Assembly: GCA_012513605.1 (NCBI GenBank)
Contig: JAAZBV010000130.1
Span: 17,204-81,203, forward strand
Source: Desulfatiglans sp.
Lineage (GTDB): Bacteria > Desulfobacterota > DSM-4660 > Desulfatiglandales > HGW-15
Direction of reading: 5' to 3'
DNA: 64,000 bases
Part shown: in pieces, positions 42,631 through 51,909 of the stretch
Position numbering within the stretch: position 1 is the stretch's first letter
Layout of the letters: each line of letters starts with the position of its first letter
The notes under the pieces: generated by a model
Told to the model about the DNA's origin: nothing
The model's input: the letters and a program-made list of their open reading frames with translations, nothing else
The model's database searches: none
Made by a program: the position numbers and the translations under genes

Positions 42631-42984
42631 ATGAGTAGATACAGGGTCGTATTTACAGGTCTGACACGCACAGAGGAGTATTTTAAGGGTCATATCGCAA
42701 GATTTGGGATAACCCCCGGTGACACAGAGACCATGATTAAAAAGGCGCCTGTTGTCTTAAAGGAGGCTGACTCCCTTGAATTTATCAGGAAATACGCCAG
42801 GACGATTATGCAGGCAGGAGGGGATGTCTATATCCAGACCTGTAAAGAGAGGTGCATGAGTAAAAACCTCTCCGGGTGCGTGGCGGGCATGGAGAGCTTC
42901 ACACAGTGTACCCGGTGCGGCCACAGGCAGCAGAAGAAGGTGAAATGCGAAAGATGCGGTTTTATATTGAAACAGCATAAATAA
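42631..42984 (+). CDS. Small zinc-ribbon protein between pyrG and pyrE
   Basis: A 117-residue protein. RYRVVFTGLTRTEEYFKGHIARFG at 3-26 opens a domain that ends near 70, and the C-terminus holds CTRCGHRQQKKVKCERCG (about 93-110), a four-cysteine zinc ribbon. I do not know the family. It lies 13 bp after pyrG and 83 bp before pyrE, so it is probably part of a pyrimidine operon. Confidence 0.7.
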   Translation: MSRYRVVFTGLTRTEEYFKGHIARFGITPGDTETMIKKAPVVLKEADSLEFIRKYARTIMQAGGDVYIQTCKERCMSKNLSGCVAGMESFTQCTRCGHRQQKKVKCERCGFILKQHK

Positions 42985-43067
42985 TTTAAAAGGTATTCCG
43001 GCCATGATTTGTGCTTCTTTTTACATCAGACCGGACATAAGAAACTTAATTTTCAAGGTGAAAAGAT

Positions 43068-43823
43068 ATGGAAGAATATAAACAGAGGCTCGCAAGGCTG
43101 CTTGCACAGACAGGCGCACTTTTCTTTGATGATAACCTTATCCTTAAAGACACAAGGCCCACCCCCTATTTTGTAAATTTCGGGATGTTCAGGACAGGTA
43201 AGCTTGTAAGAGAGTTAGGCTCCCTCTTCAGCGATATGATCATGGGGACAGGCCTTATCTCAAAAACAGATATAATACTGGGGCCATCATATAAGGGCAG
43301 TGCCATTGCCCTGGCAACCGCCATAGGCCTCTATGAAAAATACGGCCATGATCTCTTATTTGAATATGACAGAAAAGAGGCTAAAAAACATGGCGAAGGC
43401 AGCTCATCAAACAGCCTGCTTGTAAACCGCACCCTGTTTGACGGGTGCAGGATCTTTATTGTTGACGATGTTACCACAACAATGGGCACAAAATATGAAC
43501 TCATAGAGAGCCTTAATAATGAGGCTGCTTCACAGGGGATAAAGATTATTATTTCAGGTATTGGCATTGCTGTGGACAGGGAGCAGAGCACAGCGGTATA
43601 TGACAGCCAGGGCAAATATATCCCTGATGTAAAGGGCGAAAACACCATTAAAACATTCACCTTGAAAACCGGCATCCCAGTCTTTTCTATCGCAGGGATA
43701 AAGGAGATGATTAAATACCTTTATGAAGAAAAGGTCCCGGTCATGATTTGCGGAAAGAGGAGACACATCGATGACAATACAAAGGATCTTTTTGACAGGT
43801 ACATAAAGACCTACGGGAATTAA
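43068..43823 (+). CDS. pyrE: Orotate phosphoribosyltransferase
   Basis: A 251-residue type I phosphoribosyltransferase. YFVNFGMFRTGKLV (about 29-42) and LLFEYDRKEAKKHGEG (about 96-111) fit OPRTase substrate loops, and the PRPP motif IFIVDDVTTTMGTK is at about 128-141. It is longer than standard (about 210-220), with extra residues in the C-terminal half. It ends in a 4-bp overlap with a convergent small ORF. Confidence 0.88.
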   Translation: MEEYKQRLARLLAQTGALFFDDNLILKDTRPTPYFVNFGMFRTGKLVRELGSLFSDMIMGTGLISKTDIILGPSYKGSAIALATAIGLYEKYGHDLLFEYDRKEAKKHGEGSSSNSLLVNRTLFDGCRIFIVDDVTTTMGTKYELIESLNNEAASQGIKIIISGIGIAVDREQSTAVYDSQGKYIPDVKGENTIKTFTLKTGIPVFSIAGIKEMIKYLYEEKVPVMICGKRRHIDDNTKDLFDRYIKTYGN

Positions 43824-44089
43824 ACCTGTTTTTTCGCTGCCTCTATAAGCTCAAGGAGAGACTGTACCTTTGTGGGTCTTTGCCTTTCAAAGGCATTTTC
43901 CCACTCCTTTTCTGAGAGTAACCCTCTTAAATACTCTTCAACTGGAAAATATTGAAACCAGCAGTCAAGGGCCTTGAAACAGGGCAGCCCCTTGTTTTCC
44001 ATGCGACAGTATGAGAAGGTGACTGCATGCCCGAGCTTAGGGCAGCGGATCTGATACGCATCAAAACGGATATTGTTTTCGTCTGACAT
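43820..44089 (-). CDS. Small conserved cysteine-containing protein of unknown function
   Basis: An 89-residue protein with four cysteines in the first half (RCPKLGHAVTFSYCRMENKGLPCFKALDCWF, about 14-44; only the CxxL and GLPCFKALDC parts are quoted as motifs). I recall similar small proteins in Deltaproteobacteria, but no function. It lies 80 bp after the hupB stop, past a terminator, so is probably expressed separately. Confidence 0.55.
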   Translation of the reverse strand: MSDENNIRFDAYQIRCPKLGHAVTFSYCRMENKGLPCFKALDCWFQYFPVEEYLRGLLSEKEWENAFERQRPTKVQSLLELIEAAKKQV

Positions 44090-44110
44090 ACTTACCTTCC
44101 GGAAAAATAA

Positions 44111-44144
44111 AAACCCCCGCAGGGAATTGGGCCTGAGGGGGTTT
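44111..44144 (-). terminator. Intrinsic terminator of hupB
   Basis: A 13-bp stem with one mismatch (aaacccccgcagg / cctgagggggttt) and an 8-base loop. On the minus strand it ends in TTTTTATTTTT. It lies 26 bases after the HU stop codon. Confidence 0.92.
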
Positions 44145-44169
44145 CGGCGTGTAAATAGAAGAAATATTT

Positions 44170-44439
44170 TTAATTTACAGCGTCTTTAAGACTTTTACCG
44201 GCAACAAACTTTGGCACCTTTTTGGCTTTGATTTTGATTGCTTCGCCGGTCTGTGGGTTTCTACCCGTCCTTGCTTTCCTCTTGTCTACCTTGAATGTAC
44301 CGAACCCCACCAGTGTGACTGTCTCTTTTTTCTTAAGAGCCTTTGATATTGAATCAAATACACAGTCAACTGCCGCAGTGGCCTCTTTCTTTGTAGCCAC
44401 TACCTTTGCTACCTCGTTAATCAGATCACCCTTATTCAT
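44170..44439 (-). CDS. hup: DNA-binding protein HU
   Basis: An 89-residue HU protein. MNKGDLINEVA at the start, VGFGTFKV near 44-51 and the DNA-arm RKARTGRNPQTGEAI (about 54-68) with KVPKFVAGKSLKDAV at the end are canonical. GGAGG precedes the ATG by five bases. It has its own promoter and terminator, as usual for an abundant nucleoid protein. Confidence 0.96.
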   Translation of the reverse strand: MNKGDLINEVAKVVATKKEATAAVDCVFDSISKALKKKETVTLVGFGTFKVDKRKARTGRNPQTGEAIKIKAKKVPKFVAGKSLKDAVN

Positions 44440-44755
44440 TGTTTCCTCCTTTCAAAAATGGTATGAAATAAAAATCGAAAGTATGAGGACAATAAAGCAA
44501 TGAAACATAAATATCAAGCATAAAATACAGCGTTGATCATTTTTTCCACGCTATTCTTCATTCTTGGCCCCATACAACCTCAAAACACTGCCATGAGTTG
44601 AATGTTACGGCCTTGTAACAATAAGACCTTTACTAGGGTTCCCCACCATGACTTCTGTTGACTGCATTGCCCCGGCTGTGTTATGTGCCTTCAGTAGTAT
44701 CTTTTATGCCATGAAGAGCATAGACCTGATTAACAAACCTTCTGATGGTAAAGAC
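44440..44755. other. Divergent promoter region of hup and larE
   Basis: About 316 bp between hup and the chosen larE start. It holds the hup promoter at 44489-44517. The right 110 bases are open in the larE frame and may be coding if larE starts further upstream. Confidence 0.4.
44489..44517 (-). promoter_or_regulatory. Candidate hup promoter
   Basis: On the minus strand TTGATA (44517-44512) and TATTGT (44494-44489) are exactly 17 bases apart. They lie 50 bp upstream of the HU start codon. Confidence 0.5.
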
Positions 44756-45568
44756 ATGGACAAAAAAATTGCAGCACAAAAAAAGAATACCCTTATTAGC
44801 CACCTTAAACGCCTGCCATCTCTCATGATCGCATTTTCAGGCGGGGTTGACAGCACCTTCCTTCTTGCGGTTGCAGCAGAGGCGCTTGGCGAAAGGGTAT
44901 TGGCCGTTACAGCAACATCAAATGTTCACCCGATAACTGACATCAGGAATGCGAAGGAATTCACTTCATTGAAGGGGATAAGGCACATCATGTATGAGTC
45001 AGATGAAAAAAATATCCCCGAATTCAGGGCAAACCTGCCTGATCGCTGTTACCACTGCAAAAAGGCTATCTGCAACAAACTGAAAGAGATCGCAAAAGCA
45101 CATGGCATCACACATATTGCCCACGCGATTAATACTGATGACCTTTCCGATTACAGACCGGGGATAAAGGCGGCACAAGAGATGGGCCTTATTGCCCCCC
45201 TTGTTGATGCTGAATTGACCAAGGAGGAGATACGCTTCCTGTCAAAGGAGATGTGTCTTAAAACATGGGACATGCCTTCAATGGCATGCCTTGCCTCACG
45301 CATACCTTATGGGGAGTCAATCACCGATGAAAAGATATCCATGGTACAAAGGGCTGAGGATATACTGGCTGAGGCAGGTCTGAAACAATACAGGGTCAGG
45401 TATCACGGCACAGTGGCCAGGATAGAGGCAGGTACAGATGATTTTTCCATGTTTTCCAACCAGCAATTCAGGGAAAAGATCATAAAGGATTTTAAATCAA
45501 TCGGGTTCCTGCATATTGCCCTTGATCTTGAAGGATACAGATCAGGGAGCATGAACAGGGGGCTGTAA
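44756..45568 (+). CDS. larE: ATP-dependent sacrificial sulfur transferase LarE
   Basis: About 270 residues from the ATG at 44756; ATGs at 44711 and 44648 are in frame but would lengthen the N-terminus beyond the family. The PP-loop SGGVDSTF (28-35) and PSMACLASRIPYG with the sacrificial/cluster Cys are typical of LarE, which builds the nickel-pincer cofactor of lactate racemase. CYHCKKAIC (98-106) adds three cysteines, as in the cluster-containing LarE group. No larA, larB or larC lies nearby. Confidence 0.87.
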   Translation: MDKKIAAQKKNTLISHLKRLPSLMIAFSGGVDSTFLLAVAAEALGERVLAVTATSNVHPITDIRNAKEFTSLKGIRHIMYESDEKNIPEFRANLPDRCYHCKKAICNKLKEIAKAHGITHIAHAINTDDLSDYRPGIKAAQEMGLIAPLVDAELTKEEIRFLSKEMCLKTWDMPSMACLASRIPYGESITDEKISMVQRAEDILAEAGLKQYRVRYHGTVARIEAGTDDFSMFSNQQFREKIIKDFKSIGFLHIALDLEGYRSGSMNRGL

Positions 45569-45640
45569 CAGGCTTGGCAAGGGTATCAAACAACCACAGG
45601 ATAAAGATGAATTACACATTTGGAACAGTAACAGGTTACA

Positions 45641-45820
45641 CTATACCTCCTCTGCCTCACCCTTGCTTACCCACTCCCTGAGGCTCTCCTTTTCAAAGCG
45701 CCATTTGTTCAAGACCTTTTTACCGGGTATCTTCCCATCCTTTACAAGTTTATAGATAGACCTTTTACCTATCTGGAGATAATCTGCTGCCTCTTCTATT
45801 GTCAGGATCTCTTTTTCCAT
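45641..45820 (-). CDS. Excisionase-family HTH DNA-binding protein
   Basis: About 59 residues from the ATG at 45820, with GGAG eight to twelve bases upstream. LTIEEAADYLQIGKRSIYKLVKDGKIPGKKVLNKWRF is the MerR-like HTH_17 domain (about 6-42; core AADYLQIGKRSIYKL). Such proteins act as excisionases or small regulators. No integrase is adjacent. Confidence 0.85.
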   Translation of the reverse strand: MEKEILTIEEAADYLQIGKRSIYKLVKDGKIPGKKVLNKWRFEKESLREWVSKGEAEEV

Positions 45821-46146
45821 TATCCATTCTCCTTGTAATGCTTCATTCAATTAGATCATTAGTATATTTTTGCATTTTCTGTGCCATAACAGGGGGAACA
45901 CATTTGAGATGCATTCTCCTGCAATGTCTTATCGGCATATTCATATCTTTGTTTAAAATTACTGCCTTTTAAGGCGTAAGAGGCTTGATATCAGGGGGTT
46001 TTAATTTTAAGTCTTAATCTGTTTGCATCATACATCAGGCAGGAAGGATGTTTTTCATGCCTGTGCCTGTAATATTTTTTGACTGTGCGTCAAAAGATGT
46101 TTGATCTTCATTGACCTTATCAATCCATAACATTATTATTCAGCCC
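45821..46146. other. Gene-free region before the DinG-like helicase
   Basis: About 325 bp, AT-rich, between the divergent excisionase-like gene and the helicase. It presumably contains both promoters. No repeats, RNA genes or clear promoter elements seen. Confidence 0.3.
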
Positions 46147-48045
46147 ATGAATTTTATACCTCTTACAATAGATAAAACACTTGGAAAAGATGGGCTCTTA
46201 TCACGCTTTCTCGGTGATTTTGAATACCGACCGGCCCAGGTACAGATGGCGCGCATCATAGATGAGGCCCTTGATCTAAAAAACCAGGTCATGATCGAGG
46301 CAGGGACAGGTGTCGGGAAGACAATGGGGTACCTTGTGCCCATTATCCTGAGCAATAAAAAGACAGTAATCTCAACAGGGACAAAGAACCTGCAGGAGCA
46401 GATATTTTTCAAGGATCTCCCCCTTGTAACCGGCGCGATGAATGTTAAGGTCAACAGCCTCTTGATGAAGGGGAGGGCAAACTACATATGCCTTAACAGA
46501 TATCATCAGCATTTTGATATGGTTTCATTCCTGAAACCTGAGATGATGGAACAGAGGATGCTCATTGACGCTTGGCTTAATAAGACAGTAACAGGGGACA
46601 GGGCAGAACTCTCATGGATGGAGGATGATGCGCCTCTCTGGGATATGCTCTCCTCATCATCAGACAGGTGCAAGGGCTCTGACTGCCCGCACAGGGATGA
46701 CTGCTTTATCATTAGTTTAAGGAGACTCGCTGCAAAGGCAGACATCATCATAGTAAACCACCACCTCTTCTTTGCAGACCTTATGTTAAAATCTGACGGT
46801 TTTGGTGAGATCATACCAAGGTTTGAGGCGGTTGTTTTTGATGAGGCGCACAGGGTGGAGGACATTGCAACCTCTTACTTTGGTGCATCCTTAAGCACCG
46901 GTCAGATACTCGACCTTGCAGCAGATGTTCAGAAAGAGGCAGAGGTTAACAAGCCGGGTACCCCTGAAAACATGATGATGAATATTGCCGCATTAAAGGC
47001 AGGCATTGCACAGATTAATTCCTTCTTTCTTGATGCCCCTGAAAAGGGGAGACTTAACATAGATAAAATAGAGTCTGAACATAAAACCGCCCTTGACTCA
47101 ATTAAAAAAGGGTTGAAGTATATACAGGGGAATTTTGAAAACTCGCTCTCTGCAAGGGCGCATGAGCTTGAGGACAACCTCAACCTTATCTTCAGCAGGG
47201 GAAAGGATAACTGGCTCGAATGGTATGAAAAGAGGAAAAGGGGTGTTGCATTTCATGCCTCTCCCCTTGATATCTCGGTAAACATGCGTGAACAGCTCTA
47301 CCGGAATGTCAAAACCATAATCTTTACATCTGCGACACTCTCAACAGGCGGGACATTTGATTACATAAGGTCAAGGCTGGGCATACCTGAAGAGGCCGGC
47401 GAGGCCATATATCCCTCCCACTTCAATTTTATGGAACAGGTACTCTTCTACATACCTCATGATCTTCCCCTGCCAAACAGTGATGAATTTGTGCCCGCAA
47501 TTACAGGGAGGATAGCCGAAATACTCAGGCTTTCATCGGGCCGAGCCCTTGTGCTTTTTACCAGTTATAATAACCTTAATTCGGTTTATAACGCGCTTAA
47601 AGGAAAAATCTCCTACAGGATACTCAGGCAGGGTGAGGCCCCGAAGAATACCCTGCTTGAGGATTTTAAAAGGAATACCGGTTCTGTGCTTATGGCCACA
47701 GGCTCTTTCTGGGAGGGGGTTGATGTACCAGGTGAGGCGTTGAGCTGCCTTATAGTAGATAAACTACCATTTGATTCTCCGGGGGACCCCATTGTGGGAG
47801 CGCGAATAGACATGATAAACACCCGGGAAGGAAACCCATTCATGGAATATCAGGTGCCGTCAGCTATCATCTCGCTCAAACAGGGGCTTGGGAGGCTCAT
47901 AAGAAAAAGCACTGATCGCGGCATCCTTGCGGTGCTTGATAAACGTATAGTAAAGAGCAGTTATGGCAGGTTTTTTATAAAAAGCCTTCCGGAGATGAAA
48001 ATAGTAAATGAACTGAAGGCTCTTGAAGGTTTTTTTAACTCCTGA
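46147..48045 (+). CDS. DinG/XPD-family ATP-dependent helicase
   Basis: About 632 residues from an ATG at 46147 (an in-frame start at 46111 has no better signal). Walker A EAGTGVGKT (51-59), DEAH box VVFDEAH (near 233-239) and the C-terminal helicase block with ATGSFWEGVD (near 515-524) and the final QGLGRLIR. Four cysteines (C in YICLNRY, CKGSDCPHRDDC) can bind the [4Fe-4S] cluster seen in XPD/DinG helicases. It unwinds DNA in repair or R-loop removal. Confidence 0.9.
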   Translation: MNFIPLTIDKTLGKDGLLSRFLGDFEYRPAQVQMARIIDEALDLKNQVMIEAGTGVGKTMGYLVPIILSNKKTVISTGTKNLQEQIFFKDLPLVTGAMNVKVNSLLMKGRANYICLNRYHQHFDMVSFLKPEMMEQRMLIDAWLNKTVTGDRAELSWMEDDAPLWDMLSSSSDRCKGSDCPHRDDCFIISLRRLAAKADIIIVNHHLFFADLMLKSDGFGEIIPRFEAVVFDEAHRVEDIATSYFGASLSTGQILDLAADVQKEAEVNKPGTPENMMMNIAALKAGIAQINSFFLDAPEKGRLNIDKIESEHKTALDSIKKGLKYIQGNFENSLSARAHELEDNLNLIFSRGKDNWLEWYEKRKRGVAFHASPLDISVNMREQLYRNVKTIIFTSATLSTGGTFDYIRSRLGIPEEAGEAIYPSHFNFMEQVLFYIPHDLPLPNSDEFVPAITGRIAEILRLSSGRALVLFTSYNNLNSVYNALKGKISYRILRQGEAPKNTLLEDFKRNTGSVLMATGSFWEGVDVPGEALSCLIVDKLPFDSPGDPIVGARIDMINTREGNPFMEYQVPSAIISLKQGLGRLIRKSTDRGILAVLDKRIVKSSYGRFFIKSLPEMKIVNELKALEGFFNS

Positions 48046-48125
48046 ATTTTGCACCGGGTTTCGACGTTGTAGATACCTTGTGAAAAATCCAGTTTGTAAT
48101 CAACCTGATTAAATAGGAGATAATC

Positions 48126-48701
48126 TTGAAAGTTAAACCCTGGAAACTTCTCTCCAGCATAAAAGAAAAATCATACAAAATATTTGATCTCAGGATTGAC
48201 CGTGCTGTTTCACCCCGCACAGGTGAGGAGCATGACTTTTACATATTTGAATCCCATGAGTGGGTGAATATAATCCCCGTAACAAAGGACAGGGAAGTTG
48301 TGCTGATAAAGCAATACAGACACGGGGTTAGAGATGTGGTGCTGGAGATCCCCGGAGGCATAGTTGAACCAGGAGACACACCCCTTGATGCGGCCATAAG
48401 GGAATTAAAAGAGGAGACAGGCTACACCGCAAAAGAGATGGTCCTTCTGGGTCGAACCCATGCCAACCCTGCCTTTATGAATAACAGGTGCTACTCATAC
48501 CTTGCACTAGACAGCTTTCCGGATGGTGCCCAGGACCTTGATGACAAGGAGGATATAGAGGTGTTATTGCGTCCCCTTGATGATATTCCGAGGATGATAA
48601 GGGAGGGAGAGATAACTCACTCCCTTATCCTTGCGGCATTTTACCGCTATTATATGGAATATCAGCGGTGTGTTAACAGCCGTCCTCCATCTTGTCTATA
48701 A
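48126..48701 (+). CDS. NUDIX hydrolase (ADP-ribose pyrophosphatase-like)
   Basis: A 191-residue protein. The Nudix box G-X5-E-X7-REUXEEXGU is complete: GGIVEPGDTPLDAAIRELKEETGY (about 79-102; core RELKEETGY). LEIPGG before the box is typical of ADP-sugar hydrolases. The start is TTG with GGAG seven bases upstream. Its end overlaps the convergent MFS gene by 29 bp. Confidence 0.9.
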   Translation: MKVKPWKLLSSIKEKSYKIFDLRIDRAVSPRTGEEHDFYIFESHEWVNIIPVTKDREVVLIKQYRHGVRDVVLEIPGGIVEPGDTPLDAAIRELKEETGYTAKEMVLLGRTHANPAFMNNRCYSYLALDSFPDGAQDLDDKEDIEVLLRPLDDIPRMIREGEITHSLILAAFYRYYMEYQRCVNSRPPSCL

Positions 48702-49869
48702 GTTTAAGGAAAAATGCCAGGGGAAAGCCTAATATAATAAGTGCCCCTGCAAGGGTAATACCTGTGCCTATAGAATATGCCTCGCCCATGTAGCCAAGGG
48801 CTGTTGGAAGCAGCCCACCCCCCAGTACAAGGGCCGCAGGCGTTACCCATGATGTAGCAAGGCTCCGGTAATCAGGCTGTACAATGCGTGAAAGGGCTGC
48901 AAACCCCGGGGGGAAATAGCAGGCGATAAGTGCAGGCTGTAAAAAGACCATCACCTTGAGCCATGCGCCTGATAAAAGCCCCAGGAACAGTGTAACAACC
49001 CCTGAACAGAGCAGAAAAAAGGCTATTGCCTTTTTCTCTCCAAATTTATCTGTAATCCATCCCGAAAAAAAGGTCATAAAGAGTGCGGATATCTGCGCTG
49101 TGCCAACCAGCGTGTTGGCTGTCTCCGCATTAAGCCCCCTTTCTGTAACAAGATAAAGCGGCATCATGGTATAAACACCCAGTTGGCCCCCTATGCCCAT
49201 TGAAAAAAGGACTATGAGTAACCAGAATGACCTCTGTGCAAGTATGAAGCGCGCAAGCTTCACCTTTGGGGCATCACCGGGGAAATCACCTATCCTTGAT
49301 ATCAGGAGCGTGATGGCCATTAAAAAGACAAACACTGCTATCCCGCCCATGAGAAATCGCCAATTGAACCAGTGAAGTATGAATACAACAAGGAGCGGCC
49401 CAAGTATGAGGCTCATGGGAGGCGCAAGCTGCTGCACAGCAAGGGCCTTGCCCCAGTCTGGTCGGCTCACAATTGCTGTTATGATAGCGGTTATGGACGG
49501 AAGGTTAAACCCGGCTGCAATACCTATTACCAGCATGGCAAGCCTTATTGTGGCAAGAGATGTCATTGTTACACATACTAAAAGTGCTGCTGCCACACAA
49601 AATATAGATAATGTAAGGGTGCCCCTGTGGTTTATCCTTGAGGAGACAAACCCGGAGGAAACCGCCCCGATCATAAAACCAATGGAGCTTATAAGGAAGA
49701 TGGAGCCTGCCTGCCCCGTGCTTATGCCGAGGTCAGCCGATATTGTGGGGAGAAGCGGAGAAAAGATAAAACGGCTGATGAATGTAAGGAAAAAAATGAG
49801 CGTAAGATATAAAATGCTCCAGAACATGGACTGAAAGGTCTCGGGTATGGGACATGATTTGTCAGACAT
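48673..49869 (-). CDS. MFS transporter
   Basis: About 398 residues with about 12 hydrophobic segments. FSPLLPTISADLGISTGQAG (about 33-52) and SGFVSSRINHRG (near 72-83) match the first loops of the major facilitator superfamily. The ATG at 49869 follows GGAGG by five bases. Substrate unknown; the nearest look is to cyanate/nitrate-like or multidrug members. Confidence 0.83.
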   Translation of the reverse strand: MSDKSCPIPETFQSMFWSILYLTLIFFLTFISRFIFSPLLPTISADLGISTGQAGSIFLISSIGFMIGAVSSGFVSSRINHRGTLTLSIFCVAAALLVCVTMTSLATIRLAMLVIGIAAGFNLPSITAIITAIVSRPDWGKALAVQQLAPPMSLILGPLLVVFILHWFNWRFLMGGIAVFVFLMAITLLISRIGDFPGDAPKVKLARFILAQRSFWLLIVLFSMGIGGQLGVYTMMPLYLVTERGLNAETANTLVGTAQISALFMTFFSGWITDKFGEKKAIAFFLLCSGVVTLFLGLLSGAWLKVMVFLQPALIACYFPPGFAALSRIVQPDYRSLATSWVTPAALVLGGGLLPTALGYMGEAYSIGTGITLAGALIILGFPLAFFLKLIDKMEDGC

Positions 49870-50064
49870 ATGGCCTCCAATGATGCTTTTCATTAATAAA
49901 TAGAGCAATGTAATAAGATTCGTAAACTATATTCACTCCCCCCTGAATTTTCAAGGGCGATCCAAACCTTTCCACCATATACTTTGATCAGTTTTATAAG
50001 ATTGACAGACTCATATTTATTTTTTACGCTATATCACAAATTGTATAAGGAGCTTGTTCCATAT

Positions 50065-50560
<496 letters not shown>

Positions 50561-50931
50561 TCTTCCATTGGTGCCTGTCTTTTTTGTTATTAATGTCACC
50601 CATTCTTAAACTTCTTCTCTTGTTCCCATGGTCACAGTGGGAATGATTTAATTTGACGCTCCGCATCTTGTTAATGAATACGTTTCTTAACAATATGATA
50701 TTTAAATTACCCTTCAATCACCCCAAAAAATATCAATTTATCTATTAACATGCCACCCCTTTGGGATTTAATACAATTTCCTTAGCTCTAGAACACAGGC
50801 AAGAAAAGCACCATAGGTGCGGTGTATTAATAGCACTATATGTGCGTCATTTTCATCAGCGCCATCGGGGCAACATATTAACTTGAAAGTGCAGGGTTGA
50901 ATTTATTCAAATAGTTAACTAATATACAGCG
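50561..50931. other. Gene-free region before dusB
   Basis: About 370 bp with no supported gene. It must contain the promoter of the dusB operon. No clear promoter elements, repeats or terminator can be named. Confidence 0.3.
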
Positions 50932-51909
50932 ATGCTTAAGATTGGAAACATAGAACTTGAAAACAGATTTATCCTTGCGCCTATGGCCGGGGTCACAAAC
51001 CTCCCTTTTCGTCTTATAATAAGAAGGCTCGGGGCAGGTCTTGTTTACAGTGAAATGGTTAGCGCCATGGGTCTTTACATGAACCAGAAAAAGACCATGG
51101 AGTATTTAGTAAGTGACCCGGCAGAAAGGCCACTTGCTGTCCAGATATTCGGTTCTGACCCTTCTGTTATGGCAATGGCAGCACAGGTAGTGGTAAAAAG
51201 CGGTGCCGATATTGTGGATATTAACATGGGGTGTCCTGTGAAAAAGGTAACAAAGACCGGGTCAGGGGCGGCCCTGCTTAAAAGTCTGGACAGGGCGAAA
51301 AAGATCATTACAGCAGTCAGGGCTGCATGCGCGGCTCCACTTACTGTAAAAATCAGGTCAGGCTGGACATCTGATTCCATAATCGCATGCGATGCTGCAA
51401 GAATGATAGAGGAATGCGGTGCCAATGCCGTCATAATCCATGCACGCACAGCGAGCCAGGGTTACTCAGGCCATGCAGACTGGGACATTATCACACGTGT
51501 AAAGGAGAGCGTAAAGATTCCTGTAATAGGTAATGGTGATATAAACGAACCTTACGATGTCTTTAAAATGATGGAAAGAACAGGGTGCGATGGCGTAATG
51601 ATAGGCAGGGCAGCATCACGCAACCCCTGGATATTCAGGCAGGCTATAGAGCTTGAAAAGGGTAACCCCATTTATGAGCCAAACATCCCTGAAAGAAGGG
51701 CGCTTATCATGGATCAGTATAAGTGCCTCACCGCCTGCATTGGCGACAGAAAGGCAATGCTCTGCATGAGGGGGCTCATGCTCAAATACACAAAGGGACT
51801 CCCTGGCAGCAGCAAATTCAGGGAGGCATTTACACAGATCAAGGATTTTGATTCACTCATATCTGTAATGGACAGGTATTTCAGTGCACTTGAGGAGAGG
51901 ATGGCTTGA
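50932..51909 (+). CDS. dusB: tRNA-dihydrouridine synthase (DusB-like)
   Basis: A 325-residue FMN protein. APMAGVTNLPFR (16-27), the catalytic-Cys motif INMGCPVKKVTKTGSGAALL (about 98-117; core MGCPVKKV), VIIHARTASQGYSG and the FMN-phosphate segment MIGRAASRNPWIF (near 222-234) are canonical. It reduces uridines in the tRNA D-loop. The stop overlaps the ispH-ubiA start by 4 bp. Confidence 0.93.
   Translation: MLKIGNIELENRFILAPMAGVTNLPFRLIIRRLGAGLVYSEMVSAMGLYMNQKKTMEYLVSDPAERPLAVQIFGSDPSVMAMAAQVVVKSGADIVDINMGCPVKKVTKTGSGAALLKSLDRAKKIITAVRAACAAPLTVKIRSGWTSDSIIACDAARMIEECGANAVIIHARTASQGYSGHADWDIITRVKESVKIPVIGNGDINEPYDVFKMMERTGCDGVMIGRAASRNPWIFRQAIELEKGNPIYEPNIPERRALIMDQYKCLTACIGDRKAMLCMRGLMLKYTKGLPGSSKFREAFTQIKDFDSLISVMDRYFSALEERMA

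Noticed and set aside
45641..45820. Prophage or integrative element boundary marked by an excisionase
   Set aside because: No integrase, no attachment-site repeat and only housekeeping genes around it; HTH_17 proteins are often ordinary regulators.
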